Below, in pieces: positions 6,950-16,076 of a stretch of DNA of 44,290 nucleotides. The position numbers were made by a program, and so were the translations under genes. The DNA lies in contig NZ_JANGCE010000030.1 of the NCBI RefSeq assembly GCF_024462775.1, positions 1-44,290 on the forward strand. The letters run 5' to 3'. The first letter of the stretch is position 1. Every line of letters starts with the position of its first letter. Under the pieces are notes generated by a model. The model saw only the letters and a program-made list of their open reading frames with translations, made no database searches and was not told where the DNA came from. The DNA is from Butyricicoccus faecihominis. GTDB taxonomy: Bacteria; Bacillota; Clostridia; Oscillospirales; Butyricicoccaceae.

Positions 6950-8749
6950 ATGAAAAAGCTGCTTTGCGCACTGGCATTCATGGCGTGTGCGACCCTGTCC
7001 GCCGCCGCGGCGGATGTGGGGACGATCCGGAACGATTACTCTGGCGACACCGAGGCGCAGGCGCAAATGCTGCATGAGCTGGGTCTGTTTAACGGTACGG
7101 AAAAAGGCTTTGAACTGGAAAAGCCGATGACCCGCGCCGAAGCCGCCGCCATGCTCACGCGCTTTTTGGGCGCGGAGCAAACGGCTCGCGTGGGCACATG
7201 GGAGCACCCCTTCACCGATGTACCCCAATGGGCCGCCCCATATGTCGGCTGGCTGTATGAGAACGGGCTGACCAAAGGCGTATCCGCGACGCGGTACGGC
7301 GCGGAGGAAAATACTTCTTGTGAGCAATTCGGCACTTTTTTAGCGCGCGCGTCTCGGAATGGTGAGGAGCCATTCTGGATCGTGGATTCGGAAGAAATTG
7401 CGGTATGCGATGCGGTGGGATTTGTGCGTGGAGATGCGGTCGCTTTAGCCGCACGAACGCTAACAACAACGGAGCGGGTTCAGGAATTATATCTAAATAG
7501 TGACGCTCATATAACTGTGGCACAACGGCTTATCGATGAGGGTATATTTACTGAGGAAATGCTGAAAACGGCTGCTTGGAGGGTATTGCCGCGTCTTTAT
7601 GATTGTGTACCCACACGTCAGGACGACAAATCAGAGGAACGCCTATCCTGCGTGATTGCAGGCGTTACGGTTATGAGAAACGAGCATTCGGATGTAAAGC
7701 CGCTAAATTACGATCAAGGTTTTGCTAATTCAATATATGGTCTTGCGCCTAACGCGCAAGGGAAAAACATGCTCCATACCATTGATACGGAAACACTTGC
7801 AACAAAAGAAATTGCGCGTCTTGACGGTATTGTGGATCTGTTTGTTCTTGGAAAATCGGGTCTAACGGATTATATTAAAGGATCCCATAATGGGAAACAA
7901 TACGTGCTTATCGTTACCGAGGATAAGCAAGTACGTGTGCTAGAAACGCCGCCTGCATTATTAGAAGACGGAGTATTTTCTTATTATCTGGATGAGAACG
8001 CTTTGGTATTTGAGGCTGCGGAGATGCTTTGCATTATACAGGGAAGTGAGATGCAAACGCTGGCTTTGTCCTCAAATGAAAAGTTGTTTGTCATAAATAA
8101 CAATTTGATCATCACACAGCGCGTAACGAATGAACAAACTACAGTGACCGCATGGACACTGAAAGGCAAGGTGATCAATCAGTATACGCTTCAAAACGAT
8201 GATCCGTTACAAGATGAACGCCAAAAGTTTGAGAATGTGGTTTGGTTTCACGCACCGCATCTGGAGAACCAAAGTGAAAATTTTCTTTGGGGCAGCGCGG
8301 GTCTGTATCAAATGGAAAATGACGAACTCAAACAGATTACAGGCAGGCCGGTATATGATTACGCCTTTGACCCAGCCGATGGCAGCTATGTGCTGATTAC
8401 GCACGACGCGGGTAAGCGGGTGGAATACACCGAATACGCCGTGCAGGCGCAGACCGGCGATACGCTTGTTCGTTTGAACGCGGACGGTACCGAAACCGCG
8501 CTACTGCCCGAACTGCCCGACGGCAGCCTGCTGCTGGGCGAGGTGCTAAGCACAATGAACGGTAGGGTAGAGTTTACGACTTTAAAGGCCGCGGAGCCGC
8601 ATTTCATGAGCCGGTTTACCTGCGTGCTGGAAAACGGCCGCATAAAGGTAACAGACGCGGACGCGGGCATCACAATGATCTACGGCGAAAACGCTGTGGA
8701 AGAGGAGCAGCGTCGCCTCGATGCCCTAGGCGCGGGCGTGGGTGCATGA
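6950..8749 (+). CDS. Secreted SLH-domain protein with C-terminal repeat domain
   Basis: 599 residues. A signal peptide (MKKLLCALAFMACATLSAAA) is followed by one and a half SLH motifs (about 30-130), including TRAEAAAMLTRFLG and FTDVPQWAAPYVGWLYENGLTKG. The rest (about 200-580) has regularly spaced hydrophobic strands and may be a beta-propeller; I do not recognise a family. SLH domains bind pyruvylated secondary wall polymers, so it is probably displayed on the cell wall. ATG 6950 follows GGGGAGG. Between about 7330 and 8390 the DNA is clearly AT-richer than both ends, suggesting a mosaic origin. Confidence 0.8.
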   Translation: MKKLLCALAFMACATLSAAAADVGTIRNDYSGDTEAQAQMLHELGLFNGTEKGFELEKPMTRAEAAAMLTRFLGAEQTARVGTWEHPFTDVPQWAAPYVGWLYENGLTKGVSATRYGAEENTSCEQFGTFLARASRNGEEPFWIVDSEEIAVCDAVGFVRGDAVALAARTLTTTERVQELYLNSDAHITVAQRLIDEGIFTEEMLKTAAWRVLPRLYDCVPTRQDDKSEERLSCVIAGVTVMRNEHSDVKPLNYDQGFANSIYGLAPNAQGKNMLHTIDTETLATKEIARLDGIVDLFVLGKSGLTDYIKGSHNGKQYVLIVTEDKQVRVLETPPALLEDGVFSYYLDENALVFEAAEMLCIIQGSEMQTLALSSNEKLFVINNNLIITQRVTNEQTTVTAWTLKGKVINQYTLQNDDPLQDERQKFENVVWFHAPHLENQSENFLWGSAGLYQMENDELKQITGRPVYDYAFDPADGSYVLITHDAGKRVEYTEYAVQAQTGDTLVRLNADGTETALLPELPDGSLLLGEVLSTMNGRVEFTTLKAAEPHFMSRFTCVLENGRIKVTDADAGITMIYGENAVEEEQRRLDALGAGVGA

Positions 8750-8762
8750 TGGAGGGGATATC

Positions 8763-9129
8763 ATGAAAAAGCTGTTATCTGCCTGTATCGCGGCCGCGCC
8801 GCCCATGAGCATCGCGGCCGCATACGAAGTGCCGAACGCGGGAACGTATTATCCGAATACAGTCTATCTATGCAGCGACCGGATCAACAACGACCCGGCA
8901 TTGCAGGCAGATTTTCTCCATTGATTATATCGATCTGACAGCGATCACAGTGACTGCGCCGGAGGGCATATATCTCATCCGCACGGACGATGCAACGCCT
9001 TTACTGCTCGATACTGACGACGATAGGGAAACCGTATCGCAGAGCGAGCCGGATACCGGCACGGCGGACGAAGACACGATGTGCGCCGCCGAGCAGGCAC
9101 GGCTGCAAGCGCTAGGAAACAGGACTTAA
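8763..9129 (+). pseudogene. Frameshifted small secreted protein, related to the upstream SLH gene
   Basis: An ATG at 8763 behind GGAGG opens a signal peptide (MKKLLSACIAAAPPMS...) but reading stops at TGA 8922-8924. A one-base shift near 8917-8920 (after ...LQADF) restores an open frame, IDYIDLTAITVTAPEGIYLI, through to TAA 9127-9129. Its end, AAEQARLQALG, resembles the end of the preceding protein (EEEQRRLDALG). It is therefore either a decayed relative or a sequencing error in an intact gene of about 121 codons. It lies 13 bp after the SLH gene, likely in the same transcript. No function is recognised. Confidence 0.55.
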
Positions 9130-9428
9130 GTATTTTGCTCGAGCGCGCGAATATTGTCCGAGCGCTTGAATACCTTGACATGGTAAAGCTTGCCGGGTTC
9201 GAGCGGACCGAAGGAGAAGCGGCCGAGTTCGTCTGTGTACAGCGCGCCGATGGGCGAGTCCGGCGCGTCCGCGCGGTAAAAGGTGACGAGCGCGGCCTCC
9301 ACCGGTTTGTCATCCCCCGAAACGACCGTGCCGATGAGCGCGGGCCGCTGATCGGCCGAAAGTGAGACCGTGGTTTGCACCACTTCGTGGCTGGCGGGCT
9401 TGACATAGAAGGATTGCGTATAATTCAT
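9126..9428 (-). CDS. Small carboxypeptidase-regulatory-like (Ig-fold) domain protein
   Basis: 100 residues with no signal peptide or membrane helix. The segment ALIGTVVSGDDKPVEAALVTFYR...LYTDELGRFSFGPLEPGKLYHVKVF has the pattern of carboxypeptidase regulatory-like/transthyretin-type beta sandwiches (G.V..D..G.PV..A.V ... T.. G.F.F..L..G.Y.V.V). The protein is a single such domain. Start at ATG 9428 with GAAAGGG upstream. Its stop codon overlaps the stop of the convergent broken gene in the same TTAA. Role unknown. Confidence 0.6.
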   Translation of the reverse strand: MNYTQSFYVKPASHEVVQTTVSLSADQRPALIGTVVSGDDKPVEAALVTFYRADAPDSPIGALYTDELGRFSFGPLEPGKLYHVKVFKRSDNIRALEQNT

Positions 9429-9459
9429 GGCAAAAACCCTTTCAGGAAATCAAAATTAG

Positions 9460-9501
9460 TTAAGGCAGCGCCGTGGGCGCAACGGTGCGGTGGTGCCTTA
9501 A
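9460..9501 (+). promoter_or_regulatory. Hairpin in the proS leader
   Basis: TTAAGGCA (9460-9467) and TGCCTTAA (9494-9501) form an 8-bp stem around a GC-rich interior. No T-box sequence is present, so if this controls proS it works differently from the thrS leader. Confidence 0.35.
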
Positions 9502-9543
9502 AATAATCTATGAAATACAAAAAGAAAAGGTGAGTGTTCACAA

Positions 9544-10983
9544 ATGGCAGACAAGAAGAAGCTGGTAAGCGAGATTACGTCCATGGACGTGGATTTTGCG
9601 CAGTGGTATACCGACATTGTAAAAAAGGCGGAAATGATCGATTATTCCTCGGTCAAGGGCTGCATCATCATGCGCCCGTACGCGCAGGCGCTGTGGGAGA
9701 ACATCCAGTCGGCGCTGGACGGCATGTTTAAGGAGACCGGACATGAAAACGTGGCCATGCCGCTGTTTATCCCGGAAAGCCTGCTTCAAAAGGAGAAGGA
9801 CCATGTGGAGGGCTTTGCGCCCGAGGTCGCGTGGGTAACGCACGGCGGCAGCGAAAAGCTGGAGGAGCGCCTTTGCGTGCGCCCCACCTCGGAAACGCTG
9901 TTCTGCGAGCATTACGCAAAGATCGTCCGTTCCTGGCGCGACCTGCCCAAGCTGTATAACCAGTGGTGCAGCGTGGTACGCTGGGAAAAGACGACCCGCC
10001 CGTTCCTCCGCTCGCGCGAGTTCTGGTGGCAGGAAGGCCACACCGTGCACGCGACTTCGGAAGAGGCCATGCAGGAGACCCTGCAAATGCTGAACATTTA
10101 CGCGCAGTTTGCCGAGGAGTGGCTTGCCATTCCGGTTATCAAGGGCGAAAAGACCGCTAAGGAGCGCTTTGCGGGCGCGGAAAAAACCTATACGATCGAA
10201 GCCATGATGCACGACGGCAAGGCGCTGCAATCCGGCACCAGCCATTACTTCGGCGATGGATTCGCCCGTGCGTTCGGCATGCAGTACACCGATAAGAATA
10301 ATACGCTGCAGTATATGTACCAAACCTCGTGGGGCATGTCCACCCGTATGATCGGCGCCATCATCATGACGCACGGCGATAACGAAGGTCTGGTGTTGCC
10401 GCCCCGCATCGCGCCCACGCAGCTGGTCGTTATTCCGGTCGCTTCGCACAAGCCGGGCGTGACAGAAAAGGCGGAGGAGCTGTTAGGGCTTGTTAAGAAC
10501 GCGGGCGTGCGCGCCAAGATTGATCTTTCCGAGAACAGCCCCGGCTGGAAGTTCGCGGAGTACGAGATGAAGGGCGTGCCGCTTCGTCTGGAAGTCGGCC
10601 CCCGCGATATCGAGCAGGGCCAGTGCGTGCTGGTGCGCCGCGACAGCCGCGAAAAGACCGTGGTCAAATTCGAGGAGCTGGCAGCAGTCGTTCCGCAGCT
10701 GCTGGAAGAGATTCAGCAAGCGCTTTACAACAAGGCGCTGAAAAACCGCGAGGAGCACACCTACACCGCAAAATCTCTGGATGAGATGCAGGAGATATTG
10801 AAGGAAAACATCGGCTTTGTCAAGTCCATGTGGTGCGGCGATCTGGCCTGCGAGGAGAAGATCAAGGAAGTCACGGGTATGCCGTCCCGCTGTATTCCGT
10901 TCGAGCAGGAGAACATCGGCGACGTATGCCCCGTTTGCGGCAAGCCCGCGCACCAGATGGTCGTTTGGGGCATCGCTTACTAA
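9544..10983 (+). CDS. proS: Prolyl-tRNA synthetase, archaeal/eukaryotic-like type
   Basis: 479 residues, the short form without the inserted editing domain of E. coli-type ProRS. It has the class II core with RPTSETLF, motif 2 in [16 protein letters not shown] and motif 3 in [12 protein letters not shown]. After the anticodon-binding domain there is a C-terminal zinc-binding-type domain (CGDLACEEK ... [10 protein letters not shown]) ending in the terminal tyrosine typical of this class. It charges tRNA-Pro. ATG 9544 follows a modest AAAAGGTGAG site. mscS starts 15 bp after its stop, so the two are probably co-transcribed. Confidence 0.96.
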   Translation: MADKKKLVSEITSMDVDFAQWYTDIVKKAEMIDYSSVKGCIIMRPYAQALWENIQSALDGMFKETGHENVAMPLFIPESLLQKEKDHVEGFAPEVAWVTHGGSEKLEERLCVRPTSETLFCEHYAKIVRSWRDLPKLYNQWCSVVRWEKTTRPFLRSREFWWQEGHTVHATSEEAMQETLQMLNIYAQFAEEWLAIPVIKGEKTAKERFAGAEKTYTIEAMMHDGKALQSGTSHYFGDGFARAFGMQYTDKNNTLQYMYQTSWGMSTRMIGAIIMTHGDNEGLVLPPRIAPTQLVVIPVASHKPGVTEKAEELLGLVKNAGVRAKIDLSENSPGWKFAEYEMKGVPLRLEVGPRDIEQGQCVLVRRDSREKTVVKFEELAAVVPQLLEEIQQALYNKALKNREEHTYTAKSLDEMQEILKENIGFVKSMWCGDLACEEKIKEVTGMPSRCIPFEQENIGDVCPVCGKPAHQMVVWGIAY

Positions 10984-10998
10984 GCAAAAGGAGCTTTT

Positions 10999-11877
10999 AT
11001 GGCGGATTTTTCTGAGCAGGTCAGAGCTTTTTTCTCGACAGACGCGGGCAGGCTGATCGGCACGGTGTGGCTGATCGTGGTGGTCGTGCTGCTTACACTA
11101 TGGGGCGCGCGGCTGGTGAGCCGCTTTATGCGGCGCATGATCGAGCTGCAAAAACAGAAAAACAGCGCGAATGCAACGGTTTTGGCCTTTTTCCGCTATG
11201 TGGCGATCGCCGCGGTCTATTTTGCAGGCTTCGCGGTGATCGTATCCAACATTCCGTTTTTAAGCGCGGGCCTGAACAAGGTGCTGGCCGCCGGCGGCGT
11301 GATCGCGGTGGTCGCGGGCTTTGCCGCGCAGGAAGCGCTGGGCAGCGTGGTCAGCGGTATGATGATCCTAGCGTTCAAGCCCTTTGTCATCGGCGACGTG
11401 GTGCGGTATCTGGATAACGATATTTCCGGCGTGATCGAAGAGATCACGCTGCACCATACCACCATCCGCACGTGGGAAAACAAGCGCGTCATCATCCCCA
11501 ACAGCAAAATGAACAGCGCCATTATAGAGAACGCCGACTATGCGGACAGCCGCGTGTGCGTGTTTCTGGAGATCGGTATCACGTATGAATCCGATGTGGA
11601 TCTGGCCAAAAAGCTGCTGGCGGAGGAGGTCGCGCGCAATCCGGAATTTCTGGATGTACGGACTCCGGCGCAGCGTGCGGCGGACGCGCCGGAGGTGCCG
11701 GTCGTCGTGCTGGAGTTGGCCGCGAGCGCGGTCAAACTGCGCGCCTCGCTATGGGCCAAGGACAATGGCAGCGCGTTTGCCCTAAAGTGCGCGGTGCAGG
11801 AAAACATCCTAAAGCAATACGCGCAAAACGGCGTGGATATTGCGTATCCGCACCTTGTTATAGTAGAAAAAAACTAA
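10999..11877 (+). CDS. MscS-family mechanosensitive channel
   Basis: 292 residues. Three membrane helices are visible at about 18-38, 63-84 and 92-122. The last is the pore helix with small residues (GVIAVVAGFAAQEALGSVVSGMMI), followed by the beta domain (KPFVIGDVVRYLDNDISGVIEEITLHHTTIRTWENKRVIIPNSKM) and a cytoplasmic alpha-beta vestibule. Such channels release solutes at high membrane tension after hypo-osmotic shock. ATG 10999 has AAAAGGAG upstream. It ends shortly before a heptad-repeat block, and no hairpin terminator with a T run is seen before that block. Confidence 0.9.
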   Translation: MADFSEQVRAFFSTDAGRLIGTVWLIVVVVLLTLWGARLVSRFMRRMIELQKQKNSANATVLAFFRYVAIAAVYFAGFAVIVSNIPFLSAGLNKVLAAGGVIAVVAGFAAQEALGSVVSGMMILAFKPFVIGDVVRYLDNDISGVIEEITLHHTTIRTWENKRVIIPNSKMNSAIIENADYADSRVCVFLEIGITYESDVDLAKKLLAEEVARNPEFLDVRTPAQRAADAPEVPVVVLELAASAVKLRASLWAKDNGSAFALKCAVQENILKQYAQNGVDIAYPHLVIVEKN

Positions 11878-11879
11878 AA

Positions 11880-12057
11880 AATTAGGAAGTAGTAAGTAGT
11901 AATTAGTAATTATAGAACCGCACAGGTGGGGGATCGGATGATCGGCCACCGTGCCGTGTCTCAACTACTAATCGCTAGATGCTACTTCCTAATTTTATTT
12001 TTGCTGCTTAACGTTTATTTCAAAATTACTAATTACTACTTCCTAATTGCTAATTAC
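11880..12057. repeat. Heptad-repeat element between mscS and the M13 gene
   Basis: A left array of 7-bp units (ATTAGGA, AGTAGTA, AGTAGTA, ATTAGTA; about 11881-11914) faces two right arrays in the complementary sense (about 11964-11998 and 12023-12057, units such as CTACTTC, CTAATTA). The central segment contains a GC-rich imperfect palindrome around GATCGGATGATC. The genes are convergent, so the hairpin may act as a shared transcript end. No coding potential is credible. Confidence 0.8.
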
Positions 12058-12064
12058 TCTGTCG

Positions 12065-14416
12065 TTACCAGATCCGAACACGGTTTTCGGGGGCGAGCCA
12101 CATGCCGTCGCCTTCCTTGATATCGAAGGTGGTATAGAAATCATCCATCGATTGCAGCACGCGGCTGCCGCGCAGCTTGGCGGGTGCGTGTACATCGATC
12201 GTCGCGGCGTACTGCTCGTATTCGCGCGTCGCGGTCGAAGCCCAAGTTTCGGCCATGGTGCGGAACAGCAGTGCGAGGTCGGGGGCCTTTTCGCGCTTCG
12301 CCGTCTCCAGAATGCACGCGGCCGCGCCAAGGTCGGCAATGTTCTCCGAAAGAGTCAGCGTGCCGTTGCAAACGATGCCGGGCGCGGATTCCACGCCGTC
12401 GTAGTAAGAGATAGCCTTTTCGCACAGCTTTTGGAACGCGGCGTAATCCGCGGACGTCCACCAGTCGGCGGCGTTGCCGTTTTGATCGAATTTGGCGCCG
12501 TTGTTATCAAAAGCGTGCGTGATCTCGTGAGCAATAACGTAGCCGATCGCACCCAGATTTTTTTCGCGCGGGGCCTTTACATCGTACATCGGCGCTTGCA
12601 GGATGCCGGCGGGGAAGACAATCTCGTTGTTCTGCGGCACATAGCAGGCGTTCACGGTGAACACGCTCATCGCCCACAGGCCCTTATTCACCGGCTTACT
12701 CTGCCAGCTTTGCAGAAGCTTTTTCTGCGCCTTTTGAATGGTCAGCATGTTGTCGAAATAGCTGCCGCCATCGGCCTTGGATTTGAGGGTCACATCCTTC
12801 AAAAGGTCGTTCCACTGGCCCTCGTCTGGGTAACCGACCTTGATGCCCATGGTATCCAGCTTGGCGATCGCCTTTTGCTTGGTTGTGTCGCTCATCCAGT
12901 CTATTTTTTTGATGCGCTCTTCATAGATGGAAATAAAATCGCGCACCATGTCGGTCACGTCGGCTTTGGCTTCCGCGGAAAAGTATTTTTCCACATACAG
13001 CCGGCCGAGCTCGTCGGAGAGCAGCGCCATCACGATGTTAGTCGCGCGCTCCTTGTCGGACAGCGTGCCGCTGATGCCGAGGAATGCCTGCTGGTATTCG
13101 TTGGCGGCGTCCTCAAAGGCGCGGCCCAGATAACTGCCGAAGCTCGAGATTACGGCGAGCTGCGTGTAGGCCTTGAGCATGGGAACGTGCGCGTCGTCGA
13201 AATAAGCGGCCTGCGCCTTTAAAAGCCCCGGGTCAATGACGATGATCTGGTCGCTTTTCGTCAGGCCGGACTGCGCGTATACCTTGTCCAGATCGACGTG
13301 CGGGAACAAGGCCTGAAGCTGATCCATCGTGTACGGGTTGTAGATCTTATCAACATTGCTGTAATCCTGCCGGTCCAGCATATGGGGGGCAAGCGCCTTC
13401 TCAAACTGCCAGACAAGCGACGCGTTTTCTTTAGCGGTGGCCTCGTCATAGCCGCCGAGGGTGAAAAGCTTTTGCACATAAGCGATATAAGCGTCCTTCT
13501 GGCTGCCGCTGTCCGCCGCGTAGATCTCCTTGGTCAACGAAACGCCGGGCCCTGAGAGGGCGACCGTGTAGCGGTTGGAATCCTTCATGTCCGTTGTGAG
13601 CGAGAAGGTGAGCAGAAGCGAGCCGCCTACCTCGTCGGAGAGCTTTTGCTGTACGTCCATCAAATCGGATAGCGTTTTTGCGTTATCGAGGGCGGTGAGA
13701 TACGGCTTGATCGGTTCGATGCCGAGCGCGTCGCGCGCGTCATAATCCAAAAAGTTATTGTAGAGCGCGGCAATGCGCCTCGCGTCCTCGTTCGTCGGAT
13801 TCTTGGCCGCTTGTTCGATCAGCTCGGTCAGCGGTTCGGTGTTGGTCATCATTTCATTCAGCGTGCCGTTCGACGTGTAGCCGGGCTTGATGGCCGAACT
13901 GTCCAGCCAAGATTTGTTGACCGTCGCGTAAAAATCATCTTTTTCATTTGTGCCGAATAGGGCATAGGTGCGGCGGATGAATTTATTCATCTGCTCCATG
14001 GTGACAAATTCCTCGGGCGAAAAGGTGGTGGCCGAGGTGCCCGCCACGATGCCCGCGTCGAATACATTTTGTAATTCATCCTTGGCCCAGTTCGGGATAT
14101 CGGTAAAATTCGCGGCCGGGTAAGCTTTGCGCGCATTATCGCCCACGGGCGCGGGCAGCGTGCCGAAGGCCCGCTGCAGCATCACCAGCGCCTCCGCGCG
14201 GGTGACGGGTGCCTGTTCGCGCAGGTCTCCGTTGGGGTCGCCGTGCATGATGTCGCTTTTGGTCACGGCCGGGTTGTAGTCATCCGCCGCCTGAATCAGT
14301 GCGGCGCATACCTCGCCGCGGGTAGCGGCGTTGGGCTCCGCGGCAAGCGCCGTGGGCAGCGTACCGGCCAGCATGGCGCTGCTAAGCAGCGCGGCCAACA
14401 ATCGTTTGGTTTTCAT
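12065..14416 (-). CDS. SLH-anchored M13 (neprilysin-like) metalloendopeptidase
   Basis: 783 residues. A signal peptide (MKTKRLLAALLSSAMLAGTLPTALA) precedes an SLH region to about residue 145 (VTRAEALVMLQRAFG, FTDIPNWAKDELQNVFDAGIVAG). A full M13 peptidase follows, starting DDFYATVNKSWLD. The zinc site is HEITH at 630-634 with the third ligand in ENIAD at about 691, and the chain ends in VRIW, close to the family's C-terminal xVW. M13 enzymes cleave short peptides outside the cell; here the SLH part should tether the enzyme to the wall. ATG 14416 has AGAAAGGA upstream. It has its own promoter at 14514-14542. Confidence 0.93.
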   Translation of the reverse strand: MKTKRLLAALLSSAMLAGTLPTALAAEPNAATRGEVCAALIQAADDYNPAVTKSDIMHGDPNGDLREQAPVTRAEALVMLQRAFGTLPAPVGDNARKAYPAANFTDIPNWAKDELQNVFDAGIVAGTSATTFSPEEFVTMEQMNKFIRRTYALFGTNEKDDFYATVNKSWLDSSAIKPGYTSNGTLNEMMTNTEPLTELIEQAAKNPTNEDARRIAALYNNFLDYDARDALGIEPIKPYLTALDNAKTLSDLMDVQQKLSDEVGGSLLLTFSLTTDMKDSNRYTVALSGPGVSLTKEIYAADSGSQKDAYIAYVQKLFTLGGYDEATAKENASLVWQFEKALAPHMLDRQDYSNVDKIYNPYTMDQLQALFPHVDLDKVYAQSGLTKSDQIIVIDPGLLKAQAAYFDDAHVPMLKAYTQLAVISSFGSYLGRAFEDAANEYQQAFLGISGTLSDKERATNIVMALLSDELGRLYVEKYFSAEAKADVTDMVRDFISIYEERIKKIDWMSDTTKQKAIAKLDTMGIKVGYPDEGQWNDLLKDVTLKSKADGGSYFDNMLTIQKAQKKLLQSWQSKPVNKGLWAMSVFTVNACYVPQNNEIVFPAGILQAPMYDVKAPREKNLGAIGYVIAHEITHAFDNNGAKFDQNGNAADWWTSADYAAFQKLCEKAISYYDGVESAPGIVCNGTLTLSENIADLGAAACILETAKREKAPDLALLFRTMAETWASTATREYEQYAATIDVHAPAKLRGSRVLQSMDDFYTTFDIKEGDGMWLAPENRVRIW

Positions 14417-14488
14417 AAGATTGTCCTTTCTCACTGTGTGTTGGTTGGAATCGTGCATGGACGACGAAATGGTGGAATGTCTCGTCTG

Positions 14489-14504
14489 CAATATGTGCAT
14501 ATTG
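14489..14504. promoter_or_regulatory. Palindrome just downstream of the M13 promoter
   Basis: CAATATG-TG-CATATTG, a perfect 7+7 palindrome about 10 bp inside the M13 transcription start. It looks like an operator; the regulator is unknown. Confidence 0.4.
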
Positions 14505-14513
14505 AATATATAC

Positions 14514-14542
14514 AACATAGCGCGAACCACCGCGATTGTCAA
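14514..14542 (-). promoter_or_regulatory. Promoter of the SLH-M13 peptidase gene
   Basis: Minus strand TTGACA (14542-14537), 17-bp spacer, TATGTT (14519-14514), leaving a leader of about 90 bases. Confidence 0.7.
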
Positions 14543-14600
14543 TAGGCAGACCGCGCTTTCTTAAAATATTTTAAAGATCGCGACGGCAGGCAATTTGTCG

Positions 14601-14629
14601 TTTACTTCCGATGGATTCGGTGCTACAAT
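14601..14629 (+). promoter_or_regulatory. Promoter of the SLH gene at 14692
   Basis: TTTACT (14601-14606), 17-bp spacer, TACAAT (14624-14629). Confidence 0.6.
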
Positions 14630-14691
14630 AAGGGACATATAGTGGGGTGATTGTATTTTATCAAACACCTTATAAAAATGGAGGAGTCATT

Positions 14692-16065
14692 ATGAAAAGA
14701 TTGCTGAAAACCCTTTCCGCATCACTGCTGATCGTCGTATCGCTGGCTGTTTCGGCTGCTGCGGCGAGTTTTGACCATTGTGCGGATACGCTCAAGGATC
14801 TGGGCTTGTTTCAGGGCACGGCGCAGGGCTACGAGCTGGACCGCGCGCCGACACGCGGCGAAGCGGCCGCCATGCTGGTGCGGCTGCTCGGCAAGGAAGC
14901 GGAGGCAAAAACGCTTACCTATTCCGCGCCCTTTACCGATCTGGACGGCTGGCAGAAGCCCTATGTGCAATACCTGTATGATAACAAGCTGACGAGCGGC
15001 GCGAGCGCGACCACCTTTGAGCCGGAAGAAGCCTGCACGGCGAACATGTACGCCGCGTTCCTGCTGCGCGCGCTCGGCTACAGCGAGACTGAGGACGGCT
15101 ACACCTACAAGCAAGCGGTGGAAAAGGCGTATTCGATCGGCCTTGCCGACTTTGCCAACTGTGATATCAACGCCCCCTTCCTGCGCGACAACGTCGCCGC
15201 GATGAGCTACACCGCGCTGGCCTGCCCGCCCAAGGGCGAGACCGAGACGGTGCTACTCGAAAAGCTGGTAGAGGACGGCTCTGTGGACAGCGCCAAGGCA
15301 GCGCCGGTACTCAAAACATTTGAGACCGTTGCCGAATATGCAGCCGACGCATACCTGACCAGCCAACAGACCAAGGTCGATATGGACGCTGATATTTCCA
15401 TGAACCTTTCCATGAACGATCAGAAGCTGATGAGCCTTTCCATGCCCATGAACATGAAGATGGATATGAATCTGGCGAACATGGATCAGTCTAAAATGTC
15501 CATGAAGGGCACGATGAAGGCCGTGCTTGATCCCTCACTGGTAGAGGAAGGCGCAAGCAACACGCAGGAAGCCGCGATCGAGTATTACTACGCGGACGGC
15601 GTGTATTACATGAACGGCATGGGCGAGAAAATCAAGATGGATATGTCCTTTGAAGATTCGCTGGGCGGCATGACGGAAATGACCCAGATGCAGAACAACC
15701 CGATCAGCATGATCAAGAGCATTGAAAAATCTGGCGATACCTACACCGTGACCTATGCGAGCGGCGCGCTTGGCTCCATGGTCAATTCGATCTTGGGCGC
15801 GACCGGCATGGGCGACGCAGTGGCCGATCTCTCGTTCAATATCGACGAGATGACCGCGAAGGAAACGGTAAAGAACGGCCAGCTTTCCGCAATGGATATG
15901 ACCATGCGCCTGTCCGTTACCGTGTCGGACGTTAAGGCGTCGATGGATATGACCATGAAATGCAAGGTGAATGCGACGGGCGATAGCGTCAAGGTTACGC
16001 TGCCGACCGATCTGAGCACTTATCAGGAGATGACCGGTACCCTTCCGACAACCCCGGCAGCCTAA
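14692..16065 (+). CDS. Secreted SLH protein with methionine-rich domain
   Basis: 457 residues. Signal peptide MKRLLKTLSASLLIVVSLAVSA, then SLH motifs to about residue 140 (TRGEAAAMLVRLLGKEAEAKTL, FTDLDGWQKPYVQYLYDNKLTSG, TANMYAAFLLRALGY). The C-terminal part (about 225-450) is unusually rich in methionine (runs like MSLSMPMNMKMDMN) and has a lipoprotein-like layout of alternating strands (YYYADGVYYMNGMGEKIKMDM). It resembles DUF6612-type extracellular domains only weakly. ATG 14692 has GGAGG upstream; a longer in-frame start lacks one. It is a paralogue of 17495-18790 over the SLH half. Confidence 0.8.
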   Translation: MKRLLKTLSASLLIVVSLAVSAAAASFDHCADTLKDLGLFQGTAQGYELDRAPTRGEAAAMLVRLLGKEAEAKTLTYSAPFTDLDGWQKPYVQYLYDNKLTSGASATTFEPEEACTANMYAAFLLRALGYSETEDGYTYKQAVEKAYSIGLADFANCDINAPFLRDNVAAMSYTALACPPKGETETVLLEKLVEDGSVDSAKAAPVLKTFETVAEYAADAYLTSQQTKVDMDADISMNLSMNDQKLMSLSMPMNMKMDMNLANMDQSKMSMKGTMKAVLDPSLVEEGASNTQEAAIEYYYADGVYYMNGMGEKIKMDMSFEDSLGGMTEMTQMQNNPISMIKSIEKSGDTYTVTYASGALGSMVNSILGATGMGDAVADLSFNIDEMTAKETVKNGQLSAMDMTMRLSVTVSDVKASMDMTMKCKVNATGDSVKVTLPTDLSTYQEMTGTLPTTPAA

Positions 16066-16076
16066 AACATAGCTTG

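Noticed and set aside
5406-6977. 523-codon open frame opposite thrS
   Set aside because: Shadow of the GC-rich thrS codons; no start signal and no recognisable domain.
9460-9501. T-box upstream of proS
   Set aside because: No AGGGTGG-type T-box sequence, no stem I and no terminator are present.
12047-13222. 391-codon plus-strand open frame opposite the M13 gene
   Set aside because: It opens inside the heptad repeat and mirrors the peptidase codons; no start site or domain.
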